The position numbers and the translations under genes were made by a program. The notes under the pieces are model-generated. The model was not told the DNA's origin and did no database searches. It saw only the letters and a list, made by a program, of their open reading frames with translations. A stretch of DNA of 35,556 bases from Conidiobolus incongruus B7586 (taxonomy: Eukaryota > Entomophthoromycota > Entomophthoromycetes > Entomophthorales > Conidiobolaceae): contig JNEM01012913.1 in NCBI GenBank assembly GCA_000697335.1, positions 1-35,556 on the forward strand, written 5' to 3'. Below are positions 20,072 through 30,455 of the stretch, one piece after another (position 1 is the stretch's first letter; every line of letters begins with the position of its first letter).

Positions 20072-21303
20072 TGATTTATTGAATATTGATTCAAATATGA
20101 TTAGAGTGGGTTCATAGTCGTTGGAATAGAGTTGGATTAGACTTTGGAATTGAGTGGGTAGATTTTTTAGAATTGAAGATCTTTGTAAGTCTTGTTGATA
20201 CCCTAAATTACATTTATTTAATATACTATCACAATATATATTAATAAACTTACATTCTTTACTAAAACACGGATAGATTTGAATCGATTTCTTAATTTCA
20301 AAACTTGATTCAATTCTTAAATCATAGCTTATAGTAATTCCAATTTTGGTACTAAACAATATAAATTAATACAAAGTGAGTGTTATAACTAATAAAAATC
20401 ATTACTTGGGACATTCGAAATGTATGACAGTGGAATTCATAGAATCTTTAGTCTGTATAGGACAATTCGACTGATATCGATTGAACAATCTAGATTGTAA
20501 CTGATTTTGAGGTAACAAATGGCTAAATTTTGATTTTAGTCGATTGAAATAATTCACTCTCTGGGTATGGAATTCACAGTATTTGGTTAATATTATAAAT
20601 GTGTCTAATATGTTATTTTCATTTTGATTCCTATAATGGCATATTAGTAAATTAATTATTTTATACTTGATATAAATTACTTAGTTAGCATATCTCTTAA
20701 TTCATTCAAAACGCCACCTTCAGTGTTAATTTTAAAGGATTGAATAACGTTATCGGAGAGTATAAATTTAGAATTAAATTTAATACAATTGGATATAATT
20801 CCATTTAATTCAAATTCTATTAAATAATTATTAATTATATTCTTATAATAATATATTCAATATTTACCCAAATTTGATCCATTTTTGACCTTTTGAATAG
20901 ATTGAAATTTAACACCAGTTAAATTAAATAAATTATCAATCTAAAAAAATATTATTTAAAAATTATATAAAATCATATGAATAATTATTATTTACATCAT
21001 TTTCCATTCTTTTCAATTTTTTATCAACAAACTCCAAATCTGGTATAAATATGGGTACATTATTTAGATTATATTTGAGTCCCCTATAAAAATCAATCAA
21101 TATTTTATACAACTATTAAACTATTTATCTTGTTACATAATTTTATTTAAATATTCCAGTTCAAATTCGTTATTTTGAATTGGGATACGGTTCCAGATTA
21201 ATTGAGTTTGCAATTGGTTAATCTCTTCTTGTAATTGGGTTATTTCATATTCCAGAGTTTCGTTTTCTTCGTTTAATGTTGCTAATTCTTTGTATAAATC
21301 CAT
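20066..21303 (-). CDS. CENP-P/Ctf19-like inner kinetochore protein (putative)
   Basis: Seven exons on the minus strand by my reading: 21303-21137, 21083-20996, 20940-20868, 20816-20681, 20630-20406, 20351-20254 and 20202-20066, giving 307 aa. Residues 1-40 are a coiled coil (YKELATLNEENETLEYEI, then QLQEEINQLQTQL). From about residue 86 comes DNLFNLTGVKFQSI, resembling the FLSTLTGI block of CENP-P. Next follow a strand-rich segment, then NILDTFIILTKYCEFHTQR with YFNRLKSKFSHLLP, matching the FFRSLHFFVEWFEYRK..FKHLKEKYP helix. Then GITISYDLRIE strands and a C-terminal LPTQFQSLIQLYSNDYE..LIIFESI helix close the chain. Length is near human CENP-P (288 aa). CENP-P is an RWD-domain member of the CCAN complex that pairs with CENP-O at centromeres. 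The call is from fold-order similarity recalled by eye. Confidence 0.6.
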
Positions 21304-21947
21304 TACTTTTTAAAAAAAATTTTTTTGATTATTTAAAGGTTTTGATTGATTGATATAATTTATAAATTAATTCTGTTTGAAAATTATTATGGGATTATAA
21401 CTTGATAATATTATTTTATTGATAATTAATAAATTATAAAAATTAAAATAATTAAATAATTCTACTTTTACAAATATAGAACAATCAATTATCAAATTAT
21501 TATTCTTATTATTATTATTAATCATATTAAACTAATTTTCACAAATTATTAAATTTCATTGCTCATATTTTATGATATTATTTGCAGCATTAAAATTTAA
21601 CATTAATTTACTATTTTCAATATCCTATTAGACTATTTCCATTTTTTCCCTGTTTTATTATTTTAATATCTCTGAAATATTCAATAATATCAATAGATTA
21701 TTTCTTGAATAACTTTAATAATTTAATTTAGACAAAGTTAAGAATAAAATAAATTTGAAAACTATTTATTTTATATTAAATTTATTATTACTATATTATA
21801 AAATTATATTTGTTTAAAAAAGTCAATTTGATTCAACTAAAGTGGTAAAATTATCAATTCAATTGTTTACATTAAAAGTCTAAAATCAAAAAAAATTCAG
21901 TGTTTATTCTTTTATTTAATTAATCCATTTTAAATTTATAAATATTA
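21304..21947. other. Divergent intergenic region
   Basis: AT-rich spacer between two divergent genes (CENP-P-like on minus, RBR ligase on plus). No motif recognised. Confidence 0.5.
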
Positions 21948-23987
21948 ATGTTTAAAAGTTTGAAAAATTTTAATAAGTTGAAATGGTTACCTTTGAGCCA
22001 GAATGATGAGGATGAAGAGAACAGCGGTCAATTGACTAAGAAACACTCACCATATTTTAAAGAATTAAATATTTTGAAGTCGATATTTCCAGATTGTGGT
22101 AATCTTTTTTTATTTTATACAATATATATATAGTATATTTAGTTTAGTTTTTTAGATGTAAGGTATTTAGAGAACTGTTGCAAATATTACAAAGAGGATA
22201 TAGTAAATAGAGTTTGTGATAAAATTTTTCATTTGAACCACGGGGTGTACCCCAATTGTTTGAGTGAACCTAGCGTCGATACTTTGGAACCTAGTATTGA
22301 TAACAAAAACTTTTGGCTGAAGCAGGCTTATGACTTGTTTCCGGACTGCTCACCAAAGTGGATACGCGAAAGGATTGATATGGCTTCGCATAGTCCTGTT
22401 TATAAATTGGTTTACTTGATTTTGGACCTTAATAAACCGTATCCAAAGGAATATATTCTGGGGGAGTTGGATAACAAGCACTTATTTAGAAGTCGGAAAT
22501 ACACTAAGGGTGCCAGTTTGCGACTGTTCAACGCTTTTCCTCATATTTTCAAGAGCGAAATCAAACAAGTCCTCAAAGAGAATAATTACGATTATTTGAC
22601 ATGTTATAAAATCTTAAAAGAAACCAAAAAGGAAGTCAGTTGGGTTAATTCGGTTCTCAACACTCTTGCTCCAAGATCACAGTACGATGAACCTGATATG
22701 TTCGACTTGGAAGTACTTCGGGATGTGGATCGTCTTGAAACCCTGGAAAAGCACGATCAGGAACAGAGTAACTATCACGCGGCCCAATTGGTCAACCAGT
22801 CCGAGTACGAAATGAATAATGAAATGATAGCTTGCTCATGCTGTTACACTGATCATGCCTTCGAGATGCTCTGTCAGTGTAACGATGGCCATTTGTTCTG
22901 TTTCAACTGTGTTCAGAGATATTTGAATGAGATGATATACGGTCAGACCCCTATCAAGGACCAGGGTAGGGTTCCTTGTATGGATATGGAAGGTTGCGAA
23001 GGGGTTATTACTCGCGATGAACTGGTAAGAGCAGTCCCTCAAGATCTTATCAAATCCTTTGATAGTGCAGTTGCTTATAACGAAATTGAATTGAGTGGTT
23101 TGCATATCATTAATTGTCCATTCTGTCGGTATTGCGAAGCTGATAAAGAGCCAACGCTCCGAGAATTCAAATGGTTAAATTATTTAACTTACACTGGATC
23201 AGTCTTCTCGATCCACTCTTGGGTTGTTGGATTTGGCTTCACAACTTCATCCCTAATGGTTTTATTATTTGTCCTTCCTAATTATTGTTTGTGGCTCTTT
23301 TTATCATTGATCGCTTACAATAACTATAACCATATTAATATTCTGACCGAATACCCTACCTGGAAACTGATACAGCATTTGAAGAAAGACCAGTCTCAAA
23401 AAATATTCACATGCAAGAATCCCGAATGTTCTAAACGTTCCTGTTTAAAATGTTTCCAGCAATGTACTCTCTCTCATGTTTGCTACGAATCCGAATGCGA
23501 TGCCCTCCGTCTTAAAATCGAACAAGCTATGGCTCAAGCGGTTAAACACACCTGTCCCGTATGCAACTTATCATTCACTAAACTAGACGGATGTAACAAA
23601 CTAACCTGCCGATGTGGGTACATCATGTGTCACATGTGCGGCAAAGGGATCGCTCACGAAAGTTATGCACACTTCTGCGATCACTTCCAACTAATTCCAG
23701 ATATTCCATGCAATCTCTGTACCAAATGCCATCTCTACAAAGAGCCCAACCTTGACGAAGCGAGTCGTCGCGCAGCTCAAAGGGCCTACCGCGAATTTAT
23801 GGACGAACACCCCAACGTCATCAATCTCAACCTCCCTGACAATTTGCGCGATTTGATAGAAGACCCGTTCCTCGACCAGGTGGGCGGTATGAATTTTGAC
23901 CAAATCAAGGATATTGTCCAACTTAGGATTGAAAAGTGGCTTACTAAGGCTTTCAATTGGATATTGAGTTGGTTCTTTGAAGATTAG
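21948..23987 (+). CDS. RBR E3 ubiquitin ligase, RNF216/TRIAD3 type, with hydrophobic insert in the IBR
   Basis: Two exons (21948-22098 and 22156-23987) give 660 aa. Splicing joins ILKSIFPDCD to VRYLENCCKYYKED, a CUE-like ubiquitin-binding helix pair; a second similar unit follows (QAYDLFPDCSPKWIRERID). RING1 starts at residue 277 (CSCCYTDHAFEMLCQCNDGH, then LFCFNCV) and is close to RNF216. The IBR begins CPFC (residues 371-374) and resumes CKNPEC..SCLKC at 470-483. RING2 is CPVC..LDGCNKLTCRCGYIMCHMC, with the likely catalytic Cys at 535, then the RNF216-like HFCDH. Family IBRs have about 15 residues between the first two Cys pairs; here there are 95, holding two hydrophobic stretches (about residues 398-421 and 423-438) able to form a membrane hairpin. 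RNF216 makes ubiquitin chains on signalling proteins; membrane anchoring here is inferred. Confidence 0.88.
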
Positions 23988-24206
23988 TGGATTTAATTAT
24001 TTGTATTCAGTTTCCAATTTGATGTATAATAAATTATTTTATATTTAATTAATTTGTTTGTTTTTAAATAGATGTGACTATTTTGAATTGACTTCGATTT
24101 TAAAAAATTAAATTTATTATTATTTGATTTTGTATGAATAATAAAATTGAAATATTGAAAATATGATATTGTTGATTATAAAATAATTTTACATTTTTTC
24201 TTTAAA
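23988..24206. other. 3' flank of the RBR ligase gene
   Basis: AT-rich, with AATAAA-like words near 24028. Nothing else supported. Confidence 0.4.
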
Positions 24207-24310
24207 ATCAGGAGGGACAGAAAAATATCTCGTGGTGATGCATGCTTTTAGCTCTCATTATTAAAATAGAATTGTGAATATATCGTGCACATCAAAGACT
24301 AGGTTTTACC
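24207..24310 (-). ncRNA. Possible small ncRNA (box C/D-like), very tentative
   Basis: A 100-bp patch of clearly higher GC stands alone in over 3 kb of AT-rich gene-free DNA. It does not translate into anything recognisable on either strand. On the minus strand a TTTGATGT word (box C-like, its TGATGT at 24294-24289) and a CTGA (box D-like, 24211-24208) are about 85 nt apart, a usual span for a C/D snoRNA. The terminal stem is weak and box C departs from RTGATGA, so this is only a candidate. Confidence 0.2.
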
Positions 24311-27185
24311 TTTTTAACTTTCTCATGAAATTACCTAACTTTATTCCCCAAAATTTATATGAATCAACTAAATTGAGTTATTTGAAAAATTTAAAATACT
24401 AACTAAACCAAGGATTTTTAAACCTAAAAAAGGAAATTTAGTAACTTTAACCAATAGGAATTGTACAATTTCAAAATAAAATATTTGTATTTATTAAATT
24501 CCCATAACTAAATATTAACTATTTTCCAAATATAGTAAATATCTAATACAAAATCACTTATTCACTCCTTCCATTCTCTTAATATAGTAATCCAATTACA
24601 ATCATCAAAGGTAAAAATAACTTAAAAAATTTATAATAGTAAACTTAATAAATTGAACTAAAATTAATAATTTCAAAATAAAAATAAATAATCAAATTAA
24701 AATTAATATAAATTTAATTCAGGTTAATTATTTGTTATTATTGAATTATAAGTTTTGGGATAAATTATTTAATATATATATAAAGTTTAAGTAATATAAT
24801 ATGAAAAAATCATTAATAGAATATTTATTCCAATTTTTATATTGTTGGTAAATTTGTATTAGTTTAAAGCCATTTATTAATTTATATAACTTGATTAAAA
24901 CATTTAAAATTTATATTTCAAGTCTAGTATAAATATTATAAATAATACCAATGATATATACTTCAAACTATTAATTATGACAATATCAATTTGAATATAA
25001 ACTTGTACATCATGTTATGATATAAATATTAATTAATTAAAGAAATTGAATTTAATATAATATTACAAAATATATATCCAAGTTATTAAAAATTTAAATC
25101 AAATCATACGTTTTTATAATATAAATTATTTTTTGAAAAAAAACTGAGTCATACAATTTTTAATATAATTAATATATAATTACTAAGTATTTTATTTTGT
25201 TTAATTAAGTTGTTATCCAATTATAATTTCCATATTTTAATACATGTATAAAATAAAAATTATATTTCTCTTAATTTATAGTACAAATATAGATTAAACA
25301 TTTTATTTAAGATTTATAATTCAATACTTAAATTTTAATATAAATTTTAGATAAAAAATAATTAATTAATATTAAATGAGTCGAAGCAAATCATTTATAA
25401 TGTTTAATAAGCAAAATATTAATATGTAATTATTCATTATTTTTTGGAATTTTTTTATAAATAAATGAATAAAATTGTAAATAATTTTAAATTTTATATG
25501 ATTTATAAGAAATTATTGTGTTTGATCTTCAATTTATAATATTTATATTTGCAATTTGTTTTATTATAAAAAGTTATTATAAAATTTATTTCAACTCAGC
25601 CATTTGATAATTAGATATATTAAACATTTTGAGATAATGATTTTCATTAATTATATCAATAATTTATATTTATTATACCTTGTTTAAGTGTTTTTCAATT
25701 ATCTATAATAAATTCAACTATTATCAAAAATATTCAATATAATTTTTGGTGTGATGTTGATAAAGTTACAAATTATATAATTACAAGTGATATTATTAAG
25801 AAATTATCTATTTGACATTTTATTGATTAATATTTAGATTTATTCTATGAAAGCATACTTAGTAATCAAGTAATCATTTTAACATTTTTTATATTTTGCA
25901 TTTTATTGAAATATCAAGAAATATAATATATTATTAAAAAATTTATTAATAATTCAATGAAAAAACAATATACTATAGTTGATTATTATTATCAAATTTC
26001 ATATATTTAAATTTCAATTATTATATTCAAAACTCATAATTTTAAAAAATAATATATAAAAAACTAAAAAATATATAAATTATTTGAGATTAAAATCAAA
26101 TAATTTATAATAATTATTAATTTTAAAAAAGATGCAATAATTAAAAATTAATATATTTCTTAGTATTACTAAAATAACAAAATATTCATAAGAATTTATA
26201 TAATATAATTTTTGAAATTTATAAAAATTATTACATGACTTTATAATTTTAAGTATTCATATAATTTATATCCTAGTATTTTATCAAACACTAATTTAGT
26301 TCATTTCAATTGTCTTATTATAATTCTACACTTTTAATATTAATCCATTTAGTTCCAAATTGATAGCTAACTTCATATTATTAATATTAAATTATTATAA
26401 AAAAGAGTTTAATAAGCGACTAATACATAATCTTCATATTATATAGCTTTCTAAAGTTACTTCTATGATTATTTGCATAATCAACTTCATGCCTATGATA
26501 TTATAAATATTATGTAACTATAGTCTCTATATGATCAGATCTTATATTTTCCTTAATGAAATCAGAAAGTAAATATTATTATTCATACTTCCTTGTAAAT
26601 CAACAAAGAAATGATGGCAAGACACCTATTATAAATTTATTCATAAAACAAAGATAAATATAGTTTTTAGAAAATTTACCAAGATATTCAAATTTATATC
26701 TTTAAAATTTTGAATTATTGTTTAAATCAAAATTATTTATTTTTTTATTATAAGAATTAATAAATTATTATATAATTTGTATTGACATAATTGACTATTA
26801 TTCATTAATGCTATGTATATTGTGATATTTTATATATTAATGAACTTTTTTTTTGAAATAAATTTATTAAAATTTCCAATATTTGAAATTCATCAGTTTT
26901 AAATTTGATTAAATTGAAAACATTTAATAATAAGAAATAGTCCAAGTGCTGGATGAATAATTAAATTGCAGCAATAATACTCCAAACCAAAATGACGTAA
27001 AATGATATCCCTTGCTGAACTTGGTAAAATGAATTCATTTATTAATCACCATTCAATCATCGCAAATAATTTGAATTTCCAAATTTAGAAATTGAGAACA
27101 TCAAGGAATTATATAAATATTGCATTCAAGAAATAAATTAAATAGAATAAATATTAATTGTATTTAATTAAAATTAATTATCATT
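24311..27185. other. Gene-poor, extremely AT-rich desert
   Basis: Nearly 2.9 kb without a reading frame of note, an RNA gene or a clear repeat. By eye many 60-bp rows hold fewer than ten G/C bases. The last 200 bp is the promoter of CsbD-like gene 5. Confidence 0.6.
26993..27000 (+). promoter_or_regulatory. CRE-like site upstream of CsbD-like gene 5
   Basis: TGACGTAA stands 186 bp before the ATG at 27186. It is the same 8-mer found upstream of CsbD-like gene 4 (5035) and of the first I78-like gene (9384). Confidence 0.45.
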
Positions 27186-27488
27186 ATGTCTGAACCAAAC
27201 AAAACTGACGCCGCTTACAACAAAGCTATGGGATCCGTTAAGGAGAACATTGGATATACTACCGGGAACACCGAATTAGAAGCGAAAGGGCATGTCCAAA
27301 ACAAGGAAGGGCATGCTGAACAGAAAGCTGCCGAAACTAAGGGATGGATTGAAGGAGTTATTGATTCAGTAGCTGGTACCATGAAGCATACTCTTGGCTC
27401 CATCACCGGTAACACATCCCAGCAGGCTGAGGGTAAGGCTCAGCAATTAAAAGGTGATGCTAAGAAAGCTGCTAATTCAGGTGATTAA
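27186..27488 (+). CDS. CsbD-like stress protein, paralog 5
   Basis: 100 aa, intronless, starting MSEPNK and ending QQLKGDAKKAANSGD, two residues longer than the tandem copies. Both CsbD-type halves are intact (GSVKENIGYTTGN and GTMKHTLGSITGN, each followed by the A.G..Q...G block). It lies more than 21 kb from the tandem group, next to a shortened family member on the other strand, so the family expanded by dispersed as well as tandem duplication. No signal or membrane segment. Confidence 0.9.
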   Translation: MSEPNKTDAAYNKAMGSVKENIGYTTGNTELEAKGHVQNKEGHAEQKAAETKGWIEGVIDSVAGTMKHTLGSITGNTSQQAEGKAQQLKGDAKKAANSGD

Positions 27489-28055
27489 ATTTTATTAATA
27501 ATCTTGTAAATTATATAATTAATCAAATAAAATTTGCTATTATTAAAAATTAATATATTATATTCATTAATTATTAATATTTATTATGCTTAATATTTAT
27601 ATAGAAATATTATTCACCTTATTTAATTAAAATTTTTTAATCAAAATATTTTGTTACATATTTTATTCAGATTATATTCATATTAAAATAAGTGATCAAC
27701 TTAAACAATTTCTTACAATATAAAAAAATTACAAAAATAATAAACCTATACTTCACAATTTAATAAGGTTTAAATCCAATATTAACAATATATTAATATT
27801 TAGATGATTTAGTACTATTTTTCTTCAAAAATATCATTCCTTTTGAATATTATCATATTAAAAATATATATTATTCTACTAATTATAAATGAACTGATTT
27901 TAGTATAGATTATATTTTTAAATTTAATTTGTGAATATTATATTTTAAAAAAAGGGCGTAATATTAAATAAATTGATCAAAATATTAAATATAATTATAT
28001 TAAAATAAGAAAGAATGAAAATTATTGTTAAATTAATATAATTATTAATAGGTTT

Positions 28056-28059
<4 letters not shown>
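27489..28059. other. AT-rich spacer
   Basis: Nothing recognised between CsbD-like gene 5 and the (TA)n tract. Confidence 0.5.

Positions 28060-28095
<36 letters not shown>
28060..28095. repeat. (TA)n microsatellite
   Basis: An uninterrupted alternating A/T run of about 36 bp, seen directly. A tract of nearly the same length lies at 28704, on the other side of the small gene at 28237. Confidence 0.9.
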
Positions 28096-28097
<2 letters not shown>

Positions 28098-28236
28098 AAT
28101 TTTATTCCTATATACCCATAAATATATTATTGTTTAAGCTCTTGCAACGATAGGACTGTAATTATAAAACAATTGAATAAATTTTTTTAGAAAAAAAAAG
28201 TAATAATAAAAATTATGAAAAATGATAATAATAAAA

Positions 28237-28413
28237 TTATCTAGATTTGCAATCTCTCAAGTACTGCTCGTGTAATTTATGAAAATCATCAGTTGCAGCG
28301 GATTTAGTCCTCTTAATTTTAGGATTAGACTGGTAATTAATATTGAAGAAATTTTCCCCAATTTGACGATTCCAGTCATTCAATTTCGCCTGTATTTTTT
28401 GTAATTCAGTCAT
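28237..28413 (-). CDS. Small unrecognised protein, 58 aa
   Basis: ATG at 28413 to TAA at 28237, single exon. The product starts MTELQKIQAKLNDWNRQIGE, has a basic middle (PKIKRTKSAATDD) and ends HKLHEQYLRDCKSR. Composition and codon use are protein-like and GC-richer than the flanks, which supports a real gene despite its size. It has two predicted amphipathic helices, no signal peptide, no membrane segment and one Cys. I do not recognise a family; a subunit or assembly factor of a larger complex would fit the size, but that is a guess. A TGATGTCA word lies about 90 bp upstream (28502-28509). Confidence 0.55.
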   Translation of the reverse strand: MTELQKIQAKLNDWNRQIGENFFNINYQSNPKIKRTKSAATDDFHKLHEQYLRDCKSR

Positions 28414-28700
28414 TTTTTGTTTGATTCTTCAAATTCGCAAGCGATAATTCATAAAATTGACCAAAGTGTCTATTTATATATATTAATTAAGTGTTTAGAA
28501 ATGATGTCAAACTTTGAAAACAAATTTGAGTTTATTTGTCAATTGGTTTTATCATTCGATTTTATTTATCATAATTGTCTAATTTGGTCAAATTATGAAG
28601 GTAAATAAGATTTCTTAGTTTTAGTTTTAAAGAATATTCAATTCAAAAGAAAAAAATTATATTATGGTGCAAAATTATTATGAAATTAATTTTTTTAGTG

Positions 28701-28703
<3 letters not shown>

Positions 28704-28739
<36 letters not shown>
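28704..28739. repeat. (TA)n microsatellite
   Basis: An uninterrupted alternating A/T run of about 36 bp, similar to the tract at 28060. Confidence 0.9.
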
Positions 28740-28742
<3 letters not shown>

Positions 28743-28887
28743 TAGTTTTTTTAAAGATTAAATAGTGATTAAAATAAAAATTGACATATGAATTTAACTA
28801 GTGTTTATTAGAAAAAAAATTACAGATCATTATCATAATTAATATACAATATAAACAAATAAACAGGATTATTCAATCAATACTGGA

Positions 28888-29082
28888 TTAATTTTTTGCT
28901 TTGGATTGCTGATTCTCACCCTCTTCTTGAGTATATACATCTCCCACCAATCCTCCATATACCTTCTTGCCAGCTCCTTCAACATAATTTTTTATGCGTT
29001 CGCCAGTAGTTTGATTTGATGAATTATTGTTGTTATTATTATTATTGTTATTATCAGAGTGATGAATATTAGTTTGATTCAT
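28888..29082 (-). CDS. Shortened CsbD-like protein with poly-Asn tract
   Basis: 64 aa. The N-terminus MNQTNIHHSD is followed by ten Asn residues (11-20). The remainder, TGERIKNYVEGAGKKVYGG then LVGDVYTQEEGENQQSKAKN, parallels the second half of the CsbD-like proteins (GAVKNTVGSLTGN, then SQQAEGKAQQLKG). It therefore looks like a one-repeat family member whose first repeat is replaced by low-complexity sequence. The promoter carries a perfect CRE (29221-29228) and a TATA-like box, as for its full-length relatives. It may be a functional mini-CsbD; the relationship is inferred from motif order. Confidence 0.65.
   Translation of the reverse strand: MNQTNIHHSDNNNNNNNNNNSSNQTTGERIKNYVEGAGKKVYGGLVGDVYTQEEGENQQSKAKN
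29023..29052 (-). repeat. AAT/AAC trinucleotide repeat encoding poly-Asn
   Basis: Ten Asn codons in a row (a mix of AAT and AAC) within the shortened CsbD-like gene. Mixed codons suggest the tract is not purely a recent slippage product. Confidence 0.8.
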
Positions 29083-29175
29083 GAATATAGGTTATTTAAT
29101 AATTTTAGACACAATAATTTTTTTAAAAAAAAATTATTAAAAGTTAATTATTGATTTCTGATATTATTTTTCATC

Positions 29176-29228
29176 TTTTTATACTCAGTTTTAAAATATT
29201 CATTTTTGAAATTAAAGAGATGACGTCA
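29176..29228 (-). promoter_or_regulatory. Promoter of shortened CsbD-like gene: perfect CRE and TATA box
   Basis: TGACGTCA at 29221-29228 is palindromic and stands 139 bp upstream of the minus-strand ATG at 29082. A TATAAAAA word lies at 29183-29176. This is the second perfect CRE in the window, the other being upstream of CsbD-like gene 4. Confidence 0.55.
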
Positions 29229-30061
29229 TTGATGAATAATAAGATGATATGATTATCCATTTTTGAACTAATTTGTTTATAATAATGATATAATATTAAA
29301 TTAAAAAATTAAAAAATTTCAAGTTGAATTAATATAATATATTAGTTAGTTTAAAAACTTTATTGAGGAGTATGAGTTTTACTCTTTTCTCAAAATAAGT
29401 GGTTTTTATGGTTCAGGTACGAAAAAATTATTTTGATCTCCTAGGTCATGAATTTTTTTGAGGAAAAAACACTTGTTTAACAACATCATTTCTTTTAACT
29501 AATTTTAATTTTAATACAAATTGAAATTATATATAATTTATAATTTTTTGTTGTGATTTAATTAATGAATAAAAATTATAAAATTAATAAATTTAAGTAT
29601 AGTATTAACCCTAAACTCGTATTCAAATTCTAAATTAATACTTCACTATAAACTATAATTTAAAAATATAATATTAAAAAATATTACTTATAATTAAACA
29701 AAATTGAAGTGTTCAATTGAGAAAAATAAAACTTGAAAATAACAATATATATATTTATATTTGAAAATAGGATAAAATTATTGTTAATTATATTTGGAAT
29801 ATATTATATTATGAACTCAGTAATTTAACAATACTGTATTAAAAATTGGAATTAAGAGAATTTGATTGGTTTTGGTTTATCAATAAAAAATAGATTTTTT
29901 TTGTTGAAAAGTAATTAGTATTATTTAATAAATTAAAATAAACTAACTGAGAGACCATTCCCATAATTTTTTTAAAATTGAAAATTAAAATAAGTTAACT
30001 CTATATTATTAGTTAATCTAAATCAATTAATTAAAAATTCAATAATAATAATAATAAAATA
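29229..30061. other. Intergenic region with a weak inverted repeat
   Basis: No gene. Around 29399-29480 the words AAGTGGTTTTT and AAAAAACACTT form imperfect inverted arms of about 11 bp around a 60-70 bp centre. This is too weak to call an element. Confidence 0.35.
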
Positions 30062-30455
30062 ATGTCCAATACTCCTGAAGCTCTAAAATTTTCTAACAAG
30101 CAAGAAGCTATCTCAGTTCCTTCTGAACAATTTTTATCTCAAAAAGTAACTTGATTTTAATAAAATTTAAATTAATGTAAATATTAATGGATTTGTTTAG
30201 AGAGATCGTTGTTTATCCAATTTAATCGTTAATGGTGGTTTAGGTTTATGCTTAGGTGTTATCACTTCCGTCGTATTTTTCAGAAGTAAATAACTCTATT
30301 CCTTAGCATATTATTAATTTAATATTAAAAAAAATTATTTTTTAGGACGTGTTTGGCCCGTTTATTTGGGAACCGGTTTCGGTTTAGGTACTGCTTTAGC
30401 CGATTGTCAAAGATCTTTCCATATGGGTTTCCAATACCAAGAAAAGAAGTTGTAA
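30062..30455 (+). CDS. MIC10: MICOS complex subunit MIC10
   Basis: Three exons (30062-30145, 30201-30285 and 30346-30455) give 92 aa. The core reads RCLSNLIVNGGLGLCLGV, then ITSVVFFRRRVWPVYLGTGF, then GLGTALADCQRSF, the MIC10 signature. It has two membrane segments joined by a basic loop (RRR) and glycine-rich motifs in both segments, including GTGFGLGTA in the second. The N-terminus of about 30 aa and C-terminus of about 15 aa are soluble. MIC10 sits in the mitochondrial inner membrane and oligomerises through the glycine motifs to bend crista junctions. Length is near the family norm (75-100 aa). Splice phases join cleanly (FFR-RRV across intron 2). Confidence 0.92.

Noticed and set aside
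28417-28608. 63-codon plus-strand frame near the small minus-strand gene
   Set aside because: It starts at TTG, has AT-background composition and overlaps the promoter of the minus-strand gene; no family resemblance.
29399-29480. Possible miniature inverted-repeat element
   Set aside because: Arms are only about 11 bp and imperfect, no target-site duplication is visible and no second copy was seen in the window.
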